Notes under the pieces: generated by a model
The model's database searches: none
What the model saw: the letters and a program-made list of their open reading frames with translations, nothing else
What the model was told of the DNA's origin: nothing
Program-made: the position numbers and the translations under genes
Shown: positions 6,079-14,116 of the stretch, piece by piece
Layout: every line of letters begins with the position of its first letter
How positions within the stretch are numbered: the stretch's first letter is position 1
Assembly: GCA_041487355.1 (NCBI GenBank)
Contig: JBGPND010000095.1
Span: forward strand, 1-18,398
Direction: 5' to 3'
DNA length: 18,398 nt
From: JAMXLO01 sp041487355
GTDB lineage: Bacteria; Pseudomonadota; Alphaproteobacteria; Acetobacterales; Acetobacteraceae

Positions 6079-8166
6079 ATGGCTGACACGGTTGCCGCCC
6101 AAAGCTTTTTGCCGGCACTGACCGCCCGGCTGCGCCAGTTCACGCCGGGCAGCGACGTAGGCCTCGCATTCGGCGTAATCGTGCTGCTGTCGGTGCTGAT
6201 TTTGCCGCTGCCGACACTGCTGCTCGATCTCGGCCTGGCGCTTTCCATCACCGCCGCAGTGCTGGTGCTCATGGTGGCGCTGTTCCTCAACCGGCCGCTC
6301 GACTTCTCCAGTTTTCCCACGCTGCTGCTGCTGACCACGCTGCTCCGCCTGTCGCTCAACGTCGCCGTCACGCGGCTGATCCTGTCGCACGGCAACGAGG
6401 GCCCGCTCGCCGCCGGCCACGTGGTTGCCGCGTTCGGCGGTTTCCTGATGGGCGGCGACGTGGTGATCGGCCTGATCATCTTCTCGATCCTGTTGGTGGT
6501 GAACTTCATGGTCATCACCAAGGGATCGGGGCGCATCGCCGAGGTCGCCGCCCGGTTCAGCCTGGATGCGATGCCAGGCAAGCAGATGGCGATCGACGCC
6601 GACCTTTCCGCCGGACTGGTCGACGAGAAGGAGGCGCGGCGGCGGCGGCGCGAGCTGGAGGAGGAAAGCAGCTTCTACGGCGCCATGGACGGCGCCGCGA
6701 AATTCGTCCGCGGCGATGCGATCGCGGCGCTGATCATCACTGTGATCAACATCCTGGGCGGCCTGGCGATCGGCCTGATGCGCCACGGCATGTCATTTTC
6801 CGACGCCGCCGCCACCTTCACCACGCTGACGGCCGGCGACGGTCTGGTCTCGCAAATCCCGGCGCTGCTGGTCTCCACCGCCGCCGGCATCGTTGTGACG
6901 AAGGGCGGGATGGAAGGCACCGCCGACGCGGCGTTGATCCGGCAGCTTGGCAGCAGCCCGAAGCCCCTCGCCATGGCGGCCGGTGCCGCAACCGTGCTGG
7001 CGCTGTTGCCGGGCCTTCCCGCGCTGCCATTCCTGGCTCTCGCCGGCTTGGCGGGCGGCGGCGCCTGGCTGCGCTACAAACACCCTGTAGGGGCCCAGGC
7101 AGCCGACGCGGCGGCACCGCTGGTCGCAACCGAAGCGCCGATCAGCGAGGCGCTGCGCATCGACATGATCCGCCTCGAGCTGGGCTATGGTTTGTTGGCT
7201 CTGGCCGGTGGCGAGGCCCCGCGGCTGACCGAGCAGGTCAAGGGCCTGCGCCGCTCGATCGCCACCGAGATGGGCTTCGTCCTGCCGCCGGTGCGCATCC
7301 AGGACAACATGCAGCTCGACGCCGATGCCTACTCGATCCGCATCAAGGAGATCGAGGCAGGCAGCGGCGTGCTGCGCCCGACGATGCTGCTGGCGATGGA
7401 CCCCAAGGGCGGCATTCCGGGCGTGCCTGGCGAGCAGACACGCGAGCCGGCCTTTGGCCTCCCGGCGATGTGGATCGATGCGGCCGCCAAGGAGGAGGCG
7501 ATGTTCCGTGGCTGCACGGTCGTCGATCCACCCAGCGTGCTGACCACCCACCTGACCGAGGTGGTGCGCGAGAACATGGCGGAGCTGCTTTCCTATACCG
7601 AGACGCAGAAGCTGCTCGACGAACTGCCGCGCGAGCAGCAGAAGCTGGTCGCGGACCTGATCCCGTCGCAGATCACCACCGGCGGCGTGCAGCGTGTGCT
7701 GCAGGCATTGCTTGCCGAACGGATTTCCATCCGCGACCTGGCGACGATCCTGGAGGCAGTGCAGGAGGCCTGCGGCGGCGCGGGCCGCGCCATTCCGGTC
7801 ATCGTCGCCCATGTGCGCGCGCGGCTGGCCCGCCAGATCAGCGACAGTCACACCGGCCCCGGCGGCTACATTCCGCTGGTCACGTTGTCGGGCGAATGGG
7901 AGGCGGAATTCGCCGAGGCACTGACCGGCCCGGCGGAGGACCGCCAGCTCGCGATGGCCCCCAGCCGGTTGCAGGAGTTCATGGAGCGGCTGCGCAGCGC
8001 ATTCGACGCGGCGGGCGCGGCCGGCGAGGCGGCCGTGCTGCTGACATCCGGCGGCATCCGCAGCCACGTGCGCGCCATTGTCGAGCGCATCCGCCCGACC
8101 ACGCCGGTGCTGGCGCAGGCGGAGATCTATCCGCGGGCGCGCATCCGCACGGTGGGGACGATCTGA
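6079..8166 (+). CDS. flhA: Flagellar biosynthesis protein FlhA (type III export gate)
   Basis: This 695-residue inner-membrane protein is the large gate subunit of the flagellar type III export apparatus and uses the proton motive force. The N-terminal half has about eight hydrophobic spans, including the conserved PLDFSSFPTLLLLTTLLRLS. The FHIPEP signature loop follows at about 151-180 (RIAEVAARFSLDAMPGKQMA, then IDADLSAG). From about residue 345 a soluble domain docks chaperone-substrate complexes. Length is typical. The ATG has no good nearby ribosome site: the only purine-rich block is the G arm of the upstream hairpin, about 16 bases away. This is the least tightly coupled junction of the operon. 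Other gate genes (flhB, fliP, fliQ, fliR) are absent here. Confidence 0.97.
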   Translation: MADTVAAQSFLPALTARLRQFTPGSDVGLAFGVIVLLSVLILPLPTLLLDLGLALSITAAVLVLMVALFLNRPLDFSSFPTLLLLTTLLRLSLNVAVTRLILSHGNEGPLAAGHVVAAFGGFLMGGDVVIGLIIFSILLVVNFMVITKGSGRIAEVAARFSLDAMPGKQMAIDADLSAGLVDEKEARRRRRELEEESSFYGAMDGAAKFVRGDAIAALIITVINILGGLAIGLMRHGMSFSDAAATFTTLTAGDGLVSQIPALLVSTAAGIVVTKGGMEGTADAALIRQLGSSPKPLAMAAGAATVLALLPGLPALPFLALAGLAGGGAWLRYKHPVGAQAADAAAPLVATEAPISEALRIDMIRLELGYGLLALAGGEAPRLTEQVKGLRRSIATEMGFVLPPVRIQDNMQLDADAYSIRIKEIEAGSGVLRPTMLLAMDPKGGIPGVPGEQTREPAFGLPAMWIDAAAKEEAMFRGCTVVDPPSVLTTHLTEVVRENMAELLSYTETQKLLDELPREQQKLVADLIPSQITTGGVQRVLQALLAERISIRDLATILEAVQEACGGAGRAIPVIVAHVRARLARQISDSHTGPGGYIPLVTLSGEWEAEFAEALTGPAEDRQLAMAPSRLQEFMERLRSAFDAAGAAGEAAVLLTSGGIRSHVRAIVERIRPTTPVLAQAEIYPRARIRTVGTI

Positions 8167-8188
8167 TGATCAAACGAGGCGCTGAATC

Positions 8189-9085
8189 ATGCGCCTGAAA
8201 CTCTACCGTGCCCAAAGCATGGCGGACGCGATGGCGAGGGTGCGCGCCGAACTGGGTGAGAACGCGCTGATCCTGGCCACGCGCCGCATCGGCAATGGTG
8301 TGGAAATCACCGCCGCGCTGGAACCGGATGAAGTGCCGTTACCGCTGGCACCGCCCGACCCTGCACTTCTGGCCGCGCTCGAGTTCCACGCGGTGCCCGC
8401 TTCACTGCACGCCGCCTTGCACCGCGGTGAACTCGAGGCGGCCCTGGCCGACACCCTGCCATTCGCGGCATTGCCTCTGGGTCCGAATCAACAGCCGCTG
8501 CTGCTGGTTGGCCCGCCAGGCGCCGGCAAGACACTCACAGTGGCTCGCCTGGCGACAAGGCTGGTGATGGCCGGCGTCGCGCCCATGGTGATCACCGCCG
8601 ATGGCAAGCGCGCTGGTGCGACGGAGCAGCTTGCCGCCTTCACCAGACTGCTTGGCATCAACCTGATCGTCGCCTGTCATCCCGTCACGCTTGGCCGGGC
8701 CCTCACGCACAGGCAGCACGCGGCGCCGGCGCTCATCGACACGCCGGGCTGCGATCCTTTCGATCCGGCGCAGCTCGAAGAGCTTACGGCACTGGCCGCT
8801 ACCGCCGACGCGGCCGTGGTGTTGGTGTTGCCGGGGGGCCTTGATCCGGCCGAGGCGGCAGACCTGGCGGCCGCCTACTCAGCCGCGGGCGCCAGCCTGT
8901 TGGTGGCGACACGGCTCGATCTGGCACGCCGCCTCGGCGGCATCGTGGCCGCCTCCGCCAGTGCGCGACTGGCGCTGACTGAGGCAGGCATTGGACCAGA
9001 TGCCGCCGACTGCCTGCTGCCGATCACCCCCGGCTGGCTCGCCACGCGTCTTCTCGCACTCCCCCGCATGGAACCCCGCCAATGA
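8189..9085 (+). CDS. flhF: Flagellar SRP-type GTPase FlhF
   Basis: This 298-residue GTPase is related to Ffh/FtsY and in other bacteria marks where a flagellum is built. The N-terminal FlhF pattern is clear (MRLKLYRAQSMADAMARVRA, then ELGENALILATRR). The P-loop is GPPGAGKT (108-115), followed by ADGKRAGATEQL, DTPG (184-187) and the guanine-specificity motif as TRLD (241-244) in place of the usual TKxD. It is clearly shorter than the roughly 450-500 residues of Vibrio FlhF because the basic linker is nearly absent. GAGG lies upstream, 22 bases after flhA. Its stop overlaps the flhG start in an ATGA. Confidence 0.88.
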   Translation: MRLKLYRAQSMADAMARVRAELGENALILATRRIGNGVEITAALEPDEVPLPLAPPDPALLAALEFHAVPASLHAALHRGELEAALADTLPFAALPLGPNQQPLLLVGPPGAGKTLTVARLATRLVMAGVAPMVITADGKRAGATEQLAAFTRLLGINLIVACHPVTLGRALTHRQHAAPALIDTPGCDPFDPAQLEELTALAATADAAVVLVLPGGLDPAEAADLAAAYSAAGASLLVATRLDLARRLGGIVAASASARLALTEAGIGPDAADCLLPITPGWLATRLLALPRMEPRQ

Positions 9086-9828
9086 CCGTCGGCCGAATCG
9101 TTGCCGTCGCCTCCGGCAAAGGCGGTGTCGGCAAGACCTGGTTCGCCATCACGCTGGCCCACGCGCTGGCCCGCCAAGGGCGACGCGTATTGCTGTTCGA
9201 CGCGGACCTTGGGCTCGCCAATGTCGATATCCAGCTTGGCCTGGGACCCGAGCAGGATCTGGCCAGTGTGGTCGCCGGCCGCGCCACGCTGGCGGAAGCG
9301 GCGTTGCATCATGCGGATGGCGGCTTCGACATCGTGGTCGGCCGGTCCGGCTCCGGCGCCCTATCGGCGCTCGATCCGGCCGTGCTGGAACGCGTCCTGG
9401 TCGCATTGCGCCAGGAGGCATCGCAGTACGACGCGGTCCTGCTCGATCTCGGCGCTGGGCTCGACCGGTCCGTGCGCCGGATGTCAGCCTGGGCCGACAC
9501 GCTGCTGGTCCTTGCCACCGAGGAGCCGACCAGCCTGACCGACGCCTACGCCGTGCTGAAGCTGCACGCGGCGGACCGCCATGATGGCGACGCCCGTGTG
9601 GTGGTCAATCTGGCAACAACCCGCTCCGCCGGAGAGCGGACCTTCGCCACATTGCAGCGCGCCTGCACGACCTTCCTCGGCCGGTCGCCCCGGCTCGCCG
9701 GCGTGATCCGGCGGGATGACCGCGTGCGGGACGCGATCCGGTGCCAGACGCTTCTGCTCATGCGTCATCCGGCCTCGCCCGCCGCCGCGGACGTTGAGGC
9801 CACCGCCTGGTCCCTGCTCACGGCGTAA
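9082..9828 (+). CDS. flhG: MinD/ParA-like ATPase FlhG, flagellar number regulator
   Basis: This 248-residue P-loop ATPase of the MinD/ParA class has a deviant Walker A GKGGVGKT (12-19) and the FlhG-like DADLGLANVDIQLGL. Later stretches, such as the hydrophobic LLDLGAGLD and LATEEPTSLTDAYAVLK, fit the same family. FlhG normally restrains flagellar number by acting on FlhF and on a flagellar master regulator. The start overlaps flhF by four bases (ATGA), and no earlier usual start is available in frame. The protein therefore opens directly on the ATPase core and lacks the N-terminal DQAxxLR helix by which studied FlhG proteins stimulate FlhF. It is the last flagellar gene in the window. Confidence 0.88.
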   Translation: MTVGRIVAVASGKGGVGKTWFAITLAHALARQGRRVLLFDADLGLANVDIQLGLGPEQDLASVVAGRATLAEAALHHADGGFDIVVGRSGSGALSALDPAVLERVLVALRQEASQYDAVLLDLGAGLDRSVRRMSAWADTLLVLATEEPTSLTDAYAVLKLHAADRHDGDARVVVNLATTRSAGERTFATLQRACTTFLGRSPRLAGVIRRDDRVRDAIRCQTLLLMRHPASPAAADVEATAWSLLTA

Positions 9829-9834
9829 CACTTC

Positions 9835-9848
9835 GTCGCGCAAGCGAC
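9835..9848 (+). terminator. Small hairpin after flhG, weak terminator candidate
   Basis: GTCGC-GCAA-GCGAC forms a 5-base stem with a GNRA-type tetraloop seven bases after the flhG stop. There is no T-run, so it may be an mRNA 3'-end stabiliser or chance. The rest of the 89-base gap before opgC shows no clear promoter. Confidence 0.25.
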
Positions 9849-9917
9849 ACTCCATGCCGCCTCGCTGCCGCTTTGCCTCCGCCGCCTGTCGCCCCACATA
9901 CCGACGCGGAGGGGAGC

Positions 9918-11072
9918 ATGCAGCTGATCCGCAGAAACCGCGATCGCGACCTGCGCGTGGACTTCTTCCGCGGCCTGGCTCTGTGGTGGATCTACACCGA
10001 CCATATCCCCGGGAATGTGCTGGGCGACTACAGCCTGCGCAACTTCGCCATGTGCGATGCGACCGAGGTCTTCGTGCTGCTGGCGGGGTTCGGTGCCGGT
10101 CTGGCTTACGGTTCGGTGATGGACCGGCAGGGCTACCTGTATGCCGCGGCCGACGCGCTGAGCCGGGCGTGGACCCTCTATATCGCCCACATCTTCCTGT
10201 TTGTCGTCTACACCGCCCAGGTCGCCTATTCGGCTACCGCGCTCGACCGTGCCTTCTACCTGGAAGAGACACGCCTCGACGTCCTGGCCGACGCGCCATA
10301 TCGCGCGCTGCTCGAGGCGCTGCTGCTGCGTTTCCAGCCCAACCTGCTGAACATATTGCCGCTCTATGTGGCGCTGCTGCTGATCCTTGCCCTCGCCCTG
10401 CCGTTGTTGCGCCGGCCGGCGCTGCTGTTCGCGACATCCTTGGCTGGATACGCCGTGGTGCGCGTCACCGGGATCAATCTGCAGTCCTGGACCGGCGACG
10501 GGTGGTTCTTCAATCCACTCGCCTGGCAGGTTCTGTTCATGATCGGCGCCATTCTGGCCTATGCGCCACCAAGGCTGCCGCGGCTGCGCTGGCCGATCGA
10601 CGTTCTCTCGCTGCTGGTGCTGCTATCGGGCATCATCGTCATCTGGGTGATCGACATCCACCCGCGGATCCTGGCCTCGATGCCGGCATCGGTGATCCGC
10701 TTCGTCATCACCGAGGACAAGACCGGCCTGCACCCGTTCCGGCTCATTTCCATCCTGTCGCTCGCCTGGCTGACTGTCCGCCTGGTCCCGCATGACGCAG
10801 CCTGGCTGCGCACCCGCGCGGCGGGGCCCCTTGTGCTGATCGGCCAGAACTCTCTGCCCGTGTTCTGCTCTGGCATCTTCCTCGGCTTCCTCGCCAGGCT
10901 GGGTCTGGAGGCGAACGAAGGCGTGGCGATGCAGGTGGCGGTCAACCTGCTCGGTGCGCTCGCCATGTTGGCGGTCGGTGGGCTCGCGGCATGGTATCGC
11001 GGCAAGGGACGTTTGCCAGCTTCCCGCCAGTCGGTCAGCTTGCCGGCGGCCGCGCGGACTGATACCGGGTAG
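9918..11072 (+). CDS. opgC: OpgC-like integral membrane acyltransferase
   Basis: This 384-residue polytopic membrane protein has about ten hydrophobic spans. It opens with the OpgC pattern RVDFFRGLALWWIYTDHIPG and LRNFAMCDATEVFVLLAGF, including His29 in TDHIPGN and Glu50. OpgC transfers succinyl groups onto osmoregulated periplasmic glucans; other members of this domain family may acylate other envelope sugars. ATG 9918 is chosen because GGAGGGG lies immediately before it, and an earlier TTG gives only a proline-rich leader with no ribosome site. The next gene begins six bases after its stop. No glucan synthase gene is in the window, so the acceptor is not known. Confidence 0.82.
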   Translation: MQLIRRNRDRDLRVDFFRGLALWWIYTDHIPGNVLGDYSLRNFAMCDATEVFVLLAGFGAGLAYGSVMDRQGYLYAAADALSRAWTLYIAHIFLFVVYTAQVAYSATALDRAFYLEETRLDVLADAPYRALLEALLLRFQPNLLNILPLYVALLLILALALPLLRRPALLFATSLAGYAVVRVTGINLQSWTGDGWFFNPLAWQVLFMIGAILAYAPPRLPRLRWPIDVLSLLVLLSGIIVIWVIDIHPRILASMPASVIRFVITEDKTGLHPFRLISILSLAWLTVRLVPHDAAWLRTRAAGPLVLIGQNSLPVFCSGIFLGFLARLGLEANEGVAMQVAVNLLGALAMLAVGGLAAWYRGKGRLPASRQSVSLPAAARTDTG

Positions 11073-11078
11073 ATCGGT

Positions 11079-11855
11079 ATGTTCCGCTTGGCTCCCCGTC
11101 TGCTCGCCTGTGCCATCCTTGCGTTGCCGGTAGCGTCTCGCGCGGGCAGCGAGTCGGGCGGTGCCTGCGGCGCGCCCGCCGAATTCACCACCACCGATGC
11201 TCCACTGGGACAATTCGCCGCGGCCATCGCCGCCGGAGGTCCGGTCGATGTGCTGGCCATCGGCTCGGCCACCACGGTCGGTTCGGTGACCGCCACCGGC
11301 CTGCAAACCAGCACCACACAGGGTGCGTCGTTTCCCTGGCACGTGATCCGCGCGCTGCAGGCCGCGCTGCCCGGGGTGAAGTTCGCGCTTACGGTGCGCG
11401 GTGGGCGCGGCATGACGGCCGAGGACATGCTGCCTTTGCTGGATGCGGCGCTGAAGCAGCAACATTACCCGCTGGTGCTGTGGCAGACCGGCACGGTGGA
11501 GGCGGTCCGCGGGTTGCGTCCGGACGGCATGCTGGAGGTGCTGCACACCGGCGCGGAGCATGTACGCGATGCGGGTGGCGACCTCGTGCTGATCGACCCG
11601 CAGTTCAGCCGGTTCCTGCGCGCCAACACTGACCTCGACCCCTATGAGGGCGTCCTGCAGCAGGTTGCCACGATGCCGGGAGTGGCGCTGTTTCAGCGCT
11701 TCGATCTGATGCGCACCTGGGCCAATGACGGGCGGATCGACCTGGAGCGCACGCAGAAGGCGGACCGGGACAAGGCCTTGGACGAGTTGAACGAATGCCT
11801 CGGCCAGGCTCTCGCGCGGTTCGTGCTGAGCGGGGCGGACGTGCAGAAGAAATAA
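11079..11855 (+). CDS. Secreted SGNH-hydrolase-like protein with incomplete catalytic set
   Basis: This 258-residue protein has a signal peptide (1-22, cleavage likely after ASRA). The body follows the SGNH/GDSL layout: DVLAIGSAT with Ser63, a GGRG block (108-111) where the second motif lies, VLWQTGTVEA (133-142) where GxND would be, and LVLIDPQF. The expected Asn is Val140, and no DxxH motif is visible near the C-terminus, where KADRDKALDELNE stands instead. It may be a binding protein or an atypical esterase. It begins six bases after the OpgC-like gene, suggesting a joint role in adding or removing acyl groups on an envelope glycan. The start has only a weak ribosome site. Confidence 0.6.
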   Translation: MFRLAPRLLACAILALPVASRAGSESGGACGAPAEFTTTDAPLGQFAAAIAAGGPVDVLAIGSATTVGSVTATGLQTSTTQGASFPWHVIRALQAALPGVKFALTVRGGRGMTAEDMLPLLDAALKQQHYPLVLWQTGTVEAVRGLRPDGMLEVLHTGAEHVRDAGGDLVLIDPQFSRFLRANTDLDPYEGVLQQVATMPGVALFQRFDLMRTWANDGRIDLERTQKADRDKALDELNECLGQALARFVLSGADVQKK

Positions 11856-11877
11856 GGGTTCACCAGAAGGAGCAGCC

Positions 11878-12078
11878 ATGCCTGGAAACACGCGAGCCCT
11901 GATCGAAAAGATCGAGGCGCTGCCGGCTGATCGAATTGCCGAAGTTGAGGATTTCGTCGACTTCATCCAGATGCGCGAGGAAGAGCGTGCTCTCACCCGC
12001 GCGGCTGCTGCAATGAGCGCACCGAGCTTCGCGCGGGCGTGGAGCAATCCGGAAGACGACGTGTACGACGCCTTGTGA
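11878..12078 (+). CDS. DUF2281-like antitoxin of a type II toxin-antitoxin pair
   Basis: This 66-residue protein has an N-terminal helical part (ALIEKIEALPADRIAEVEDF, then VDFI) typical of DUF2281-like antitoxins, with an LP-x-x-R-x-x-E-V-x-D-F-x-x-F pattern. An acidic C-terminal tail (SNPEDDVYDAL) would wrap the toxin. A near-ideal AGAAGGAG stands five bases before the ATG. It lies 22 bases after the SGNH gene and directly before a PemK/MazF toxin. Its DNA looks less GC-rich than the flagellar genes, in line with horizontal spread of such modules, though this was judged by eye. No separate operator was identified. Confidence 0.75.
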   Translation: MPGNTRALIEKIEALPADRIAEVEDFVDFIQMREEERALTRAAAAMSAPSFARAWSNPEDDVYDAL

Positions 12079-12091
12079 GTTCGGCGATGTC

Positions 12092-12403
12092 GTGCTGGTA
12101 CCCTTCCCGTTCACCAGCCAGACCGCGTCCAAGAAGCGACCGGCTGTCATTGTCAGCAGCCACGCCTACAATTTCGCCAGACCCGACGTCGTTCTGATGG
12201 CCATCACCAGTCAACGTCGCCGCACTGTCGGCGTTGGTGACGTCTGGATCGGTCAATCGCAGGCCGCAGGCTTGCTCAAGCCCTCTGCCATCAAGCCGGT
12301 GTTCGCGACACTTGAACAGGCACTCATCATGAGGCAACTCGGCAAACTCGCCGCCGCCGATCAGGCCACGCTCAAACGCGCGATTGCCGAGACACTCGGA
12401 TAG
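12092..12403 (+). CDS. PemK/MazF-family toxin (probable mRNA endoribonuclease), start uncertain
   Basis: This is a 103-residue product if translation begins at GTG 12092. Family features are PFPFT, KKRPAVIVSS with the conserved Arg-Pro-Ala-Val, MAITSQ, and LKPSAIKPVFATLE. These enzymes cut mRNA until neutralised by the partner antitoxin. Family-like sequence continues upstream of the GTG: codons 12074-12091 read CEFGDV, and MazF toxins normally include this GD at the first strand. The in-frame codon two before this stretch is ACG (12068-12070), where an ATG might be expected, and no usual start exists upstream in frame. The true start may be ACG, or the toxin may be weakened. It overlaps or nearly touches the antitoxin. 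Confidence 0.8.
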   Translation: MLVPFPFTSQTASKKRPAVIVSSHAYNFARPDVVLMAITSQRRRTVGVGDVWIGQSQAAGLLKPSAIKPVFATLEQALIMRQLGKLAAADQATLKRAIAETLG

Positions 12404-12415
12404 GCCCTCAGCCGC

Positions 12416-12443
12416 AGGGGCTGCTCCTTTCAGAACAGCCCCT
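12416..12443. terminator. Hairpin between the convergent toxin and fhs genes, candidate bidirectional terminator
   Basis: AGGGGCTG (12416-12423) pairs perfectly with CAGCCCCT (12436-12443) across a 12-base loop. The right arm lies in the last codons of fhs and the left arm 12 bases past the toxin stop, so both convergent transcripts would fold it. Neither side has a strong T-run, so termination efficiency is uncertain. Confidence 0.45.
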
Positions 12444-14100
12444 CGATTTCACCATCCTCCCGCAGATGGATCGCCTCGGCGGACGGGACACGCGGCAGGC
12501 CGGGCATCGTCATGATGTCGCCGCAGATCGCCACGACGAACCCCGCACCGGCGGAGAGTCGCACTTCGCGCACCGGCAGGATGAAGCCCTCCGGGGCGCC
12601 CATCACCGTTGGATCCGAAGTAAAGCTGAACTGCGTCTTGGCAATGCAGACCGGCACATGGCCGAAGCCTGCCTTCTCGAAGCCCTCGAGGCGCCGCGCC
12701 ACGGCGTCGGTCATCGCAATGTCTGCCGCGCGGTAGATCTGGCGCGCGATGGTGCGGATCTTCTCGGCGAGCTGCATCCCGTCGGGATACAGCGGAGCGG
12801 GCCGTGCCTCGCCCAGCGTGATCTTCTGCTGCACCGCGCGTGCCAGCGGCTCGGCACCGGCACTGCCATCCGCCCAGTGCGTGCACAGGATCGCCTCGGC
12901 GCCCTGCTTCGCCATCGCGTCGCGGATCACCGCGAACTCGGCTTCGGTGTCCGAGGTGAAGTGGTTGACGCCGACCACCACGGGCAGGCCGAATTTTCCG
13001 AGGTTCTCCACATGACGCGCCAGGTTGGCGACACCGCGCTGAACCGCGGCGACATCCTCGCGGCCGAGATCGGACCGGGCGACACCGCCATGCATCTTCA
13101 GCGCACGGACGGTTGCCACCACCACGGCACAGGACGGCTTCAGCCCAGCGGATCGGCACTTGATGTCGATGAATTTCTCCGCCCCGAGATCGGCGCCGAA
13201 GCCGGCCTCGGTCACCACGACATCGGCCAGCTTCAGGCCGAGCCGCGTGGCGATCACCGAGTTGCAGCCATGCGCGATGTTGGCAAACGGGCCGCCATGC
13301 ACGAACGCCGGCGAGCCTTCCAGCGTCTGCACCAGATTGGGCGCCAGCGCGTCCCTCAGCAGCACCGCCATGGCGCCATCCGCCTTCAGGTCCTTCGCGG
13401 TCACCGCCGAACCGTCGCGCTTCTGTGCGACGATCATGCGGCCAAGGCGTTCCTGCAATTCGTCGAGATCGCGCGACAGGCAGAACACCGCCATGACTTC
13501 CGATGCCACGGTGATGTCGAAGCCGTCCTCGCGCGGGAAGCCGTTCGCCACGCCGCCCAGGCTGCCCACGATGGAGCGCAACGCGCGGTCGTTCATGTCG
13601 AGGCAGCGCCGCCAGGAGATCCGCCGCGCATCGATGCCCAGCGCATTCCCCCAGTAGATGTGGTTGTCGATCATCGCGGCCAGCAGGTTGTTCGCCGAGG
13701 TGACCGCGTGGAAGTCGCCGGTGAAGTGCAGGTTGATCTGGTCCATCGGCACCACCTGCGAATAGCCGCCGCCGGCCGCACCGCCCTTCTGGCCGAAGCT
13801 CGGTCCGAGGCTCGGCTCGCGCAGGCAGATCACCGCGCGCGAGCCGATGCGGTTCAACGCGTCGCCGAGGCCGACCGTCGTGGTGGTCTTGCCCTCGCCC
13901 GCCGGCGTCGGACTGATCCCGGTGACCAGCACCAGCGCGCCGTCCGCCCGGTCTTCCAGCGGCTTGATGAAGTCGAAGCCGACCTTGGCCTTGTGCCGGC
14001 CATACGGCTCCAGTGCGTCTGTCGGGATGTCGAGTTTCGCGGCGATCTCCGCGATGGGGCGGAGCTTGGTGGAACGGGCGATCTCCAGGTCGCTTTTCAT
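12430..14100 (-). CDS. fhs: Formate--tetrahydrofolate ligase
   Basis: This 556-residue cytosolic enzyme makes 10-formyl-tetrahydrofolate from formate, tetrahydrofolate and ATP, feeding formate into purine synthesis, serine formation and one-carbon assimilation. The ATP-binding loop TPAGEGKT is at 65-72. Other family blocks follow, including LREPSLGPSFGQKGGAAGGG, INLHFTGDFHAVTSANN, DMNDRALRSI, HGGPFANIAHGCNSV and TEAGFGADLGAEKF. Length is typical and no break was seen. The start has GAGGGAAAGAAG upstream and lies 16 bases after the small barrel gene, making it the last gene of a three-gene leftward operon. It converges on the toxin gene. Confidence 0.98.
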   Translation of the reverse strand: MKSDLEIARSTKLRPIAEIAAKLDIPTDALEPYGRHKAKVGFDFIKPLEDRADGALVLVTGISPTPAGEGKTTTTVGLGDALNRIGSRAVICLREPSLGPSFGQKGGAAGGGYSQVVPMDQINLHFTGDFHAVTSANNLLAAMIDNHIYWGNALGIDARRISWRRCLDMNDRALRSIVGSLGGVANGFPREDGFDITVASEVMAVFCLSRDLDELQERLGRMIVAQKRDGSAVTAKDLKADGAMAVLLRDALAPNLVQTLEGSPAFVHGGPFANIAHGCNSVIATRLGLKLADVVVTEAGFGADLGAEKFIDIKCRSAGLKPSCAVVVATVRALKMHGGVARSDLGREDVAAVQRGVANLARHVENLGKFGLPVVVGVNHFTSDTEAEFAVIRDAMAKQGAEAILCTHWADGSAGAEPLARAVQQKITLGEARPAPLYPDGMQLAEKIRTIARQIYRAADIAMTDAVARRLEGFEKAGFGHVPVCIAKTQFSFTSDPTVMGAPEGFILPVREVRLSAGAGFVVAICGDIMTMPGLPRVPSAEAIHLREDGEIEGLF

Positions 14101-14116
14101 TCTTCTTTCCCTCGGC

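Noticed and set aside
9873..9917. Earlier TTG start for the OpgC-like protein
   Set aside because: It would add a proline-rich leader with no ribosome site, whereas ATG 9918 has GGAGGGG immediately upstream and begins near the conserved region.
12073..12091. Programmed frameshift fusing antitoxin to toxin at TTG-TGA
   Set aside because: A +1 shift would join the frames, but the sequence does not resemble the known CTT-TGA slippery site, and a lost overlapping ATG explains the upstream conservation more simply.
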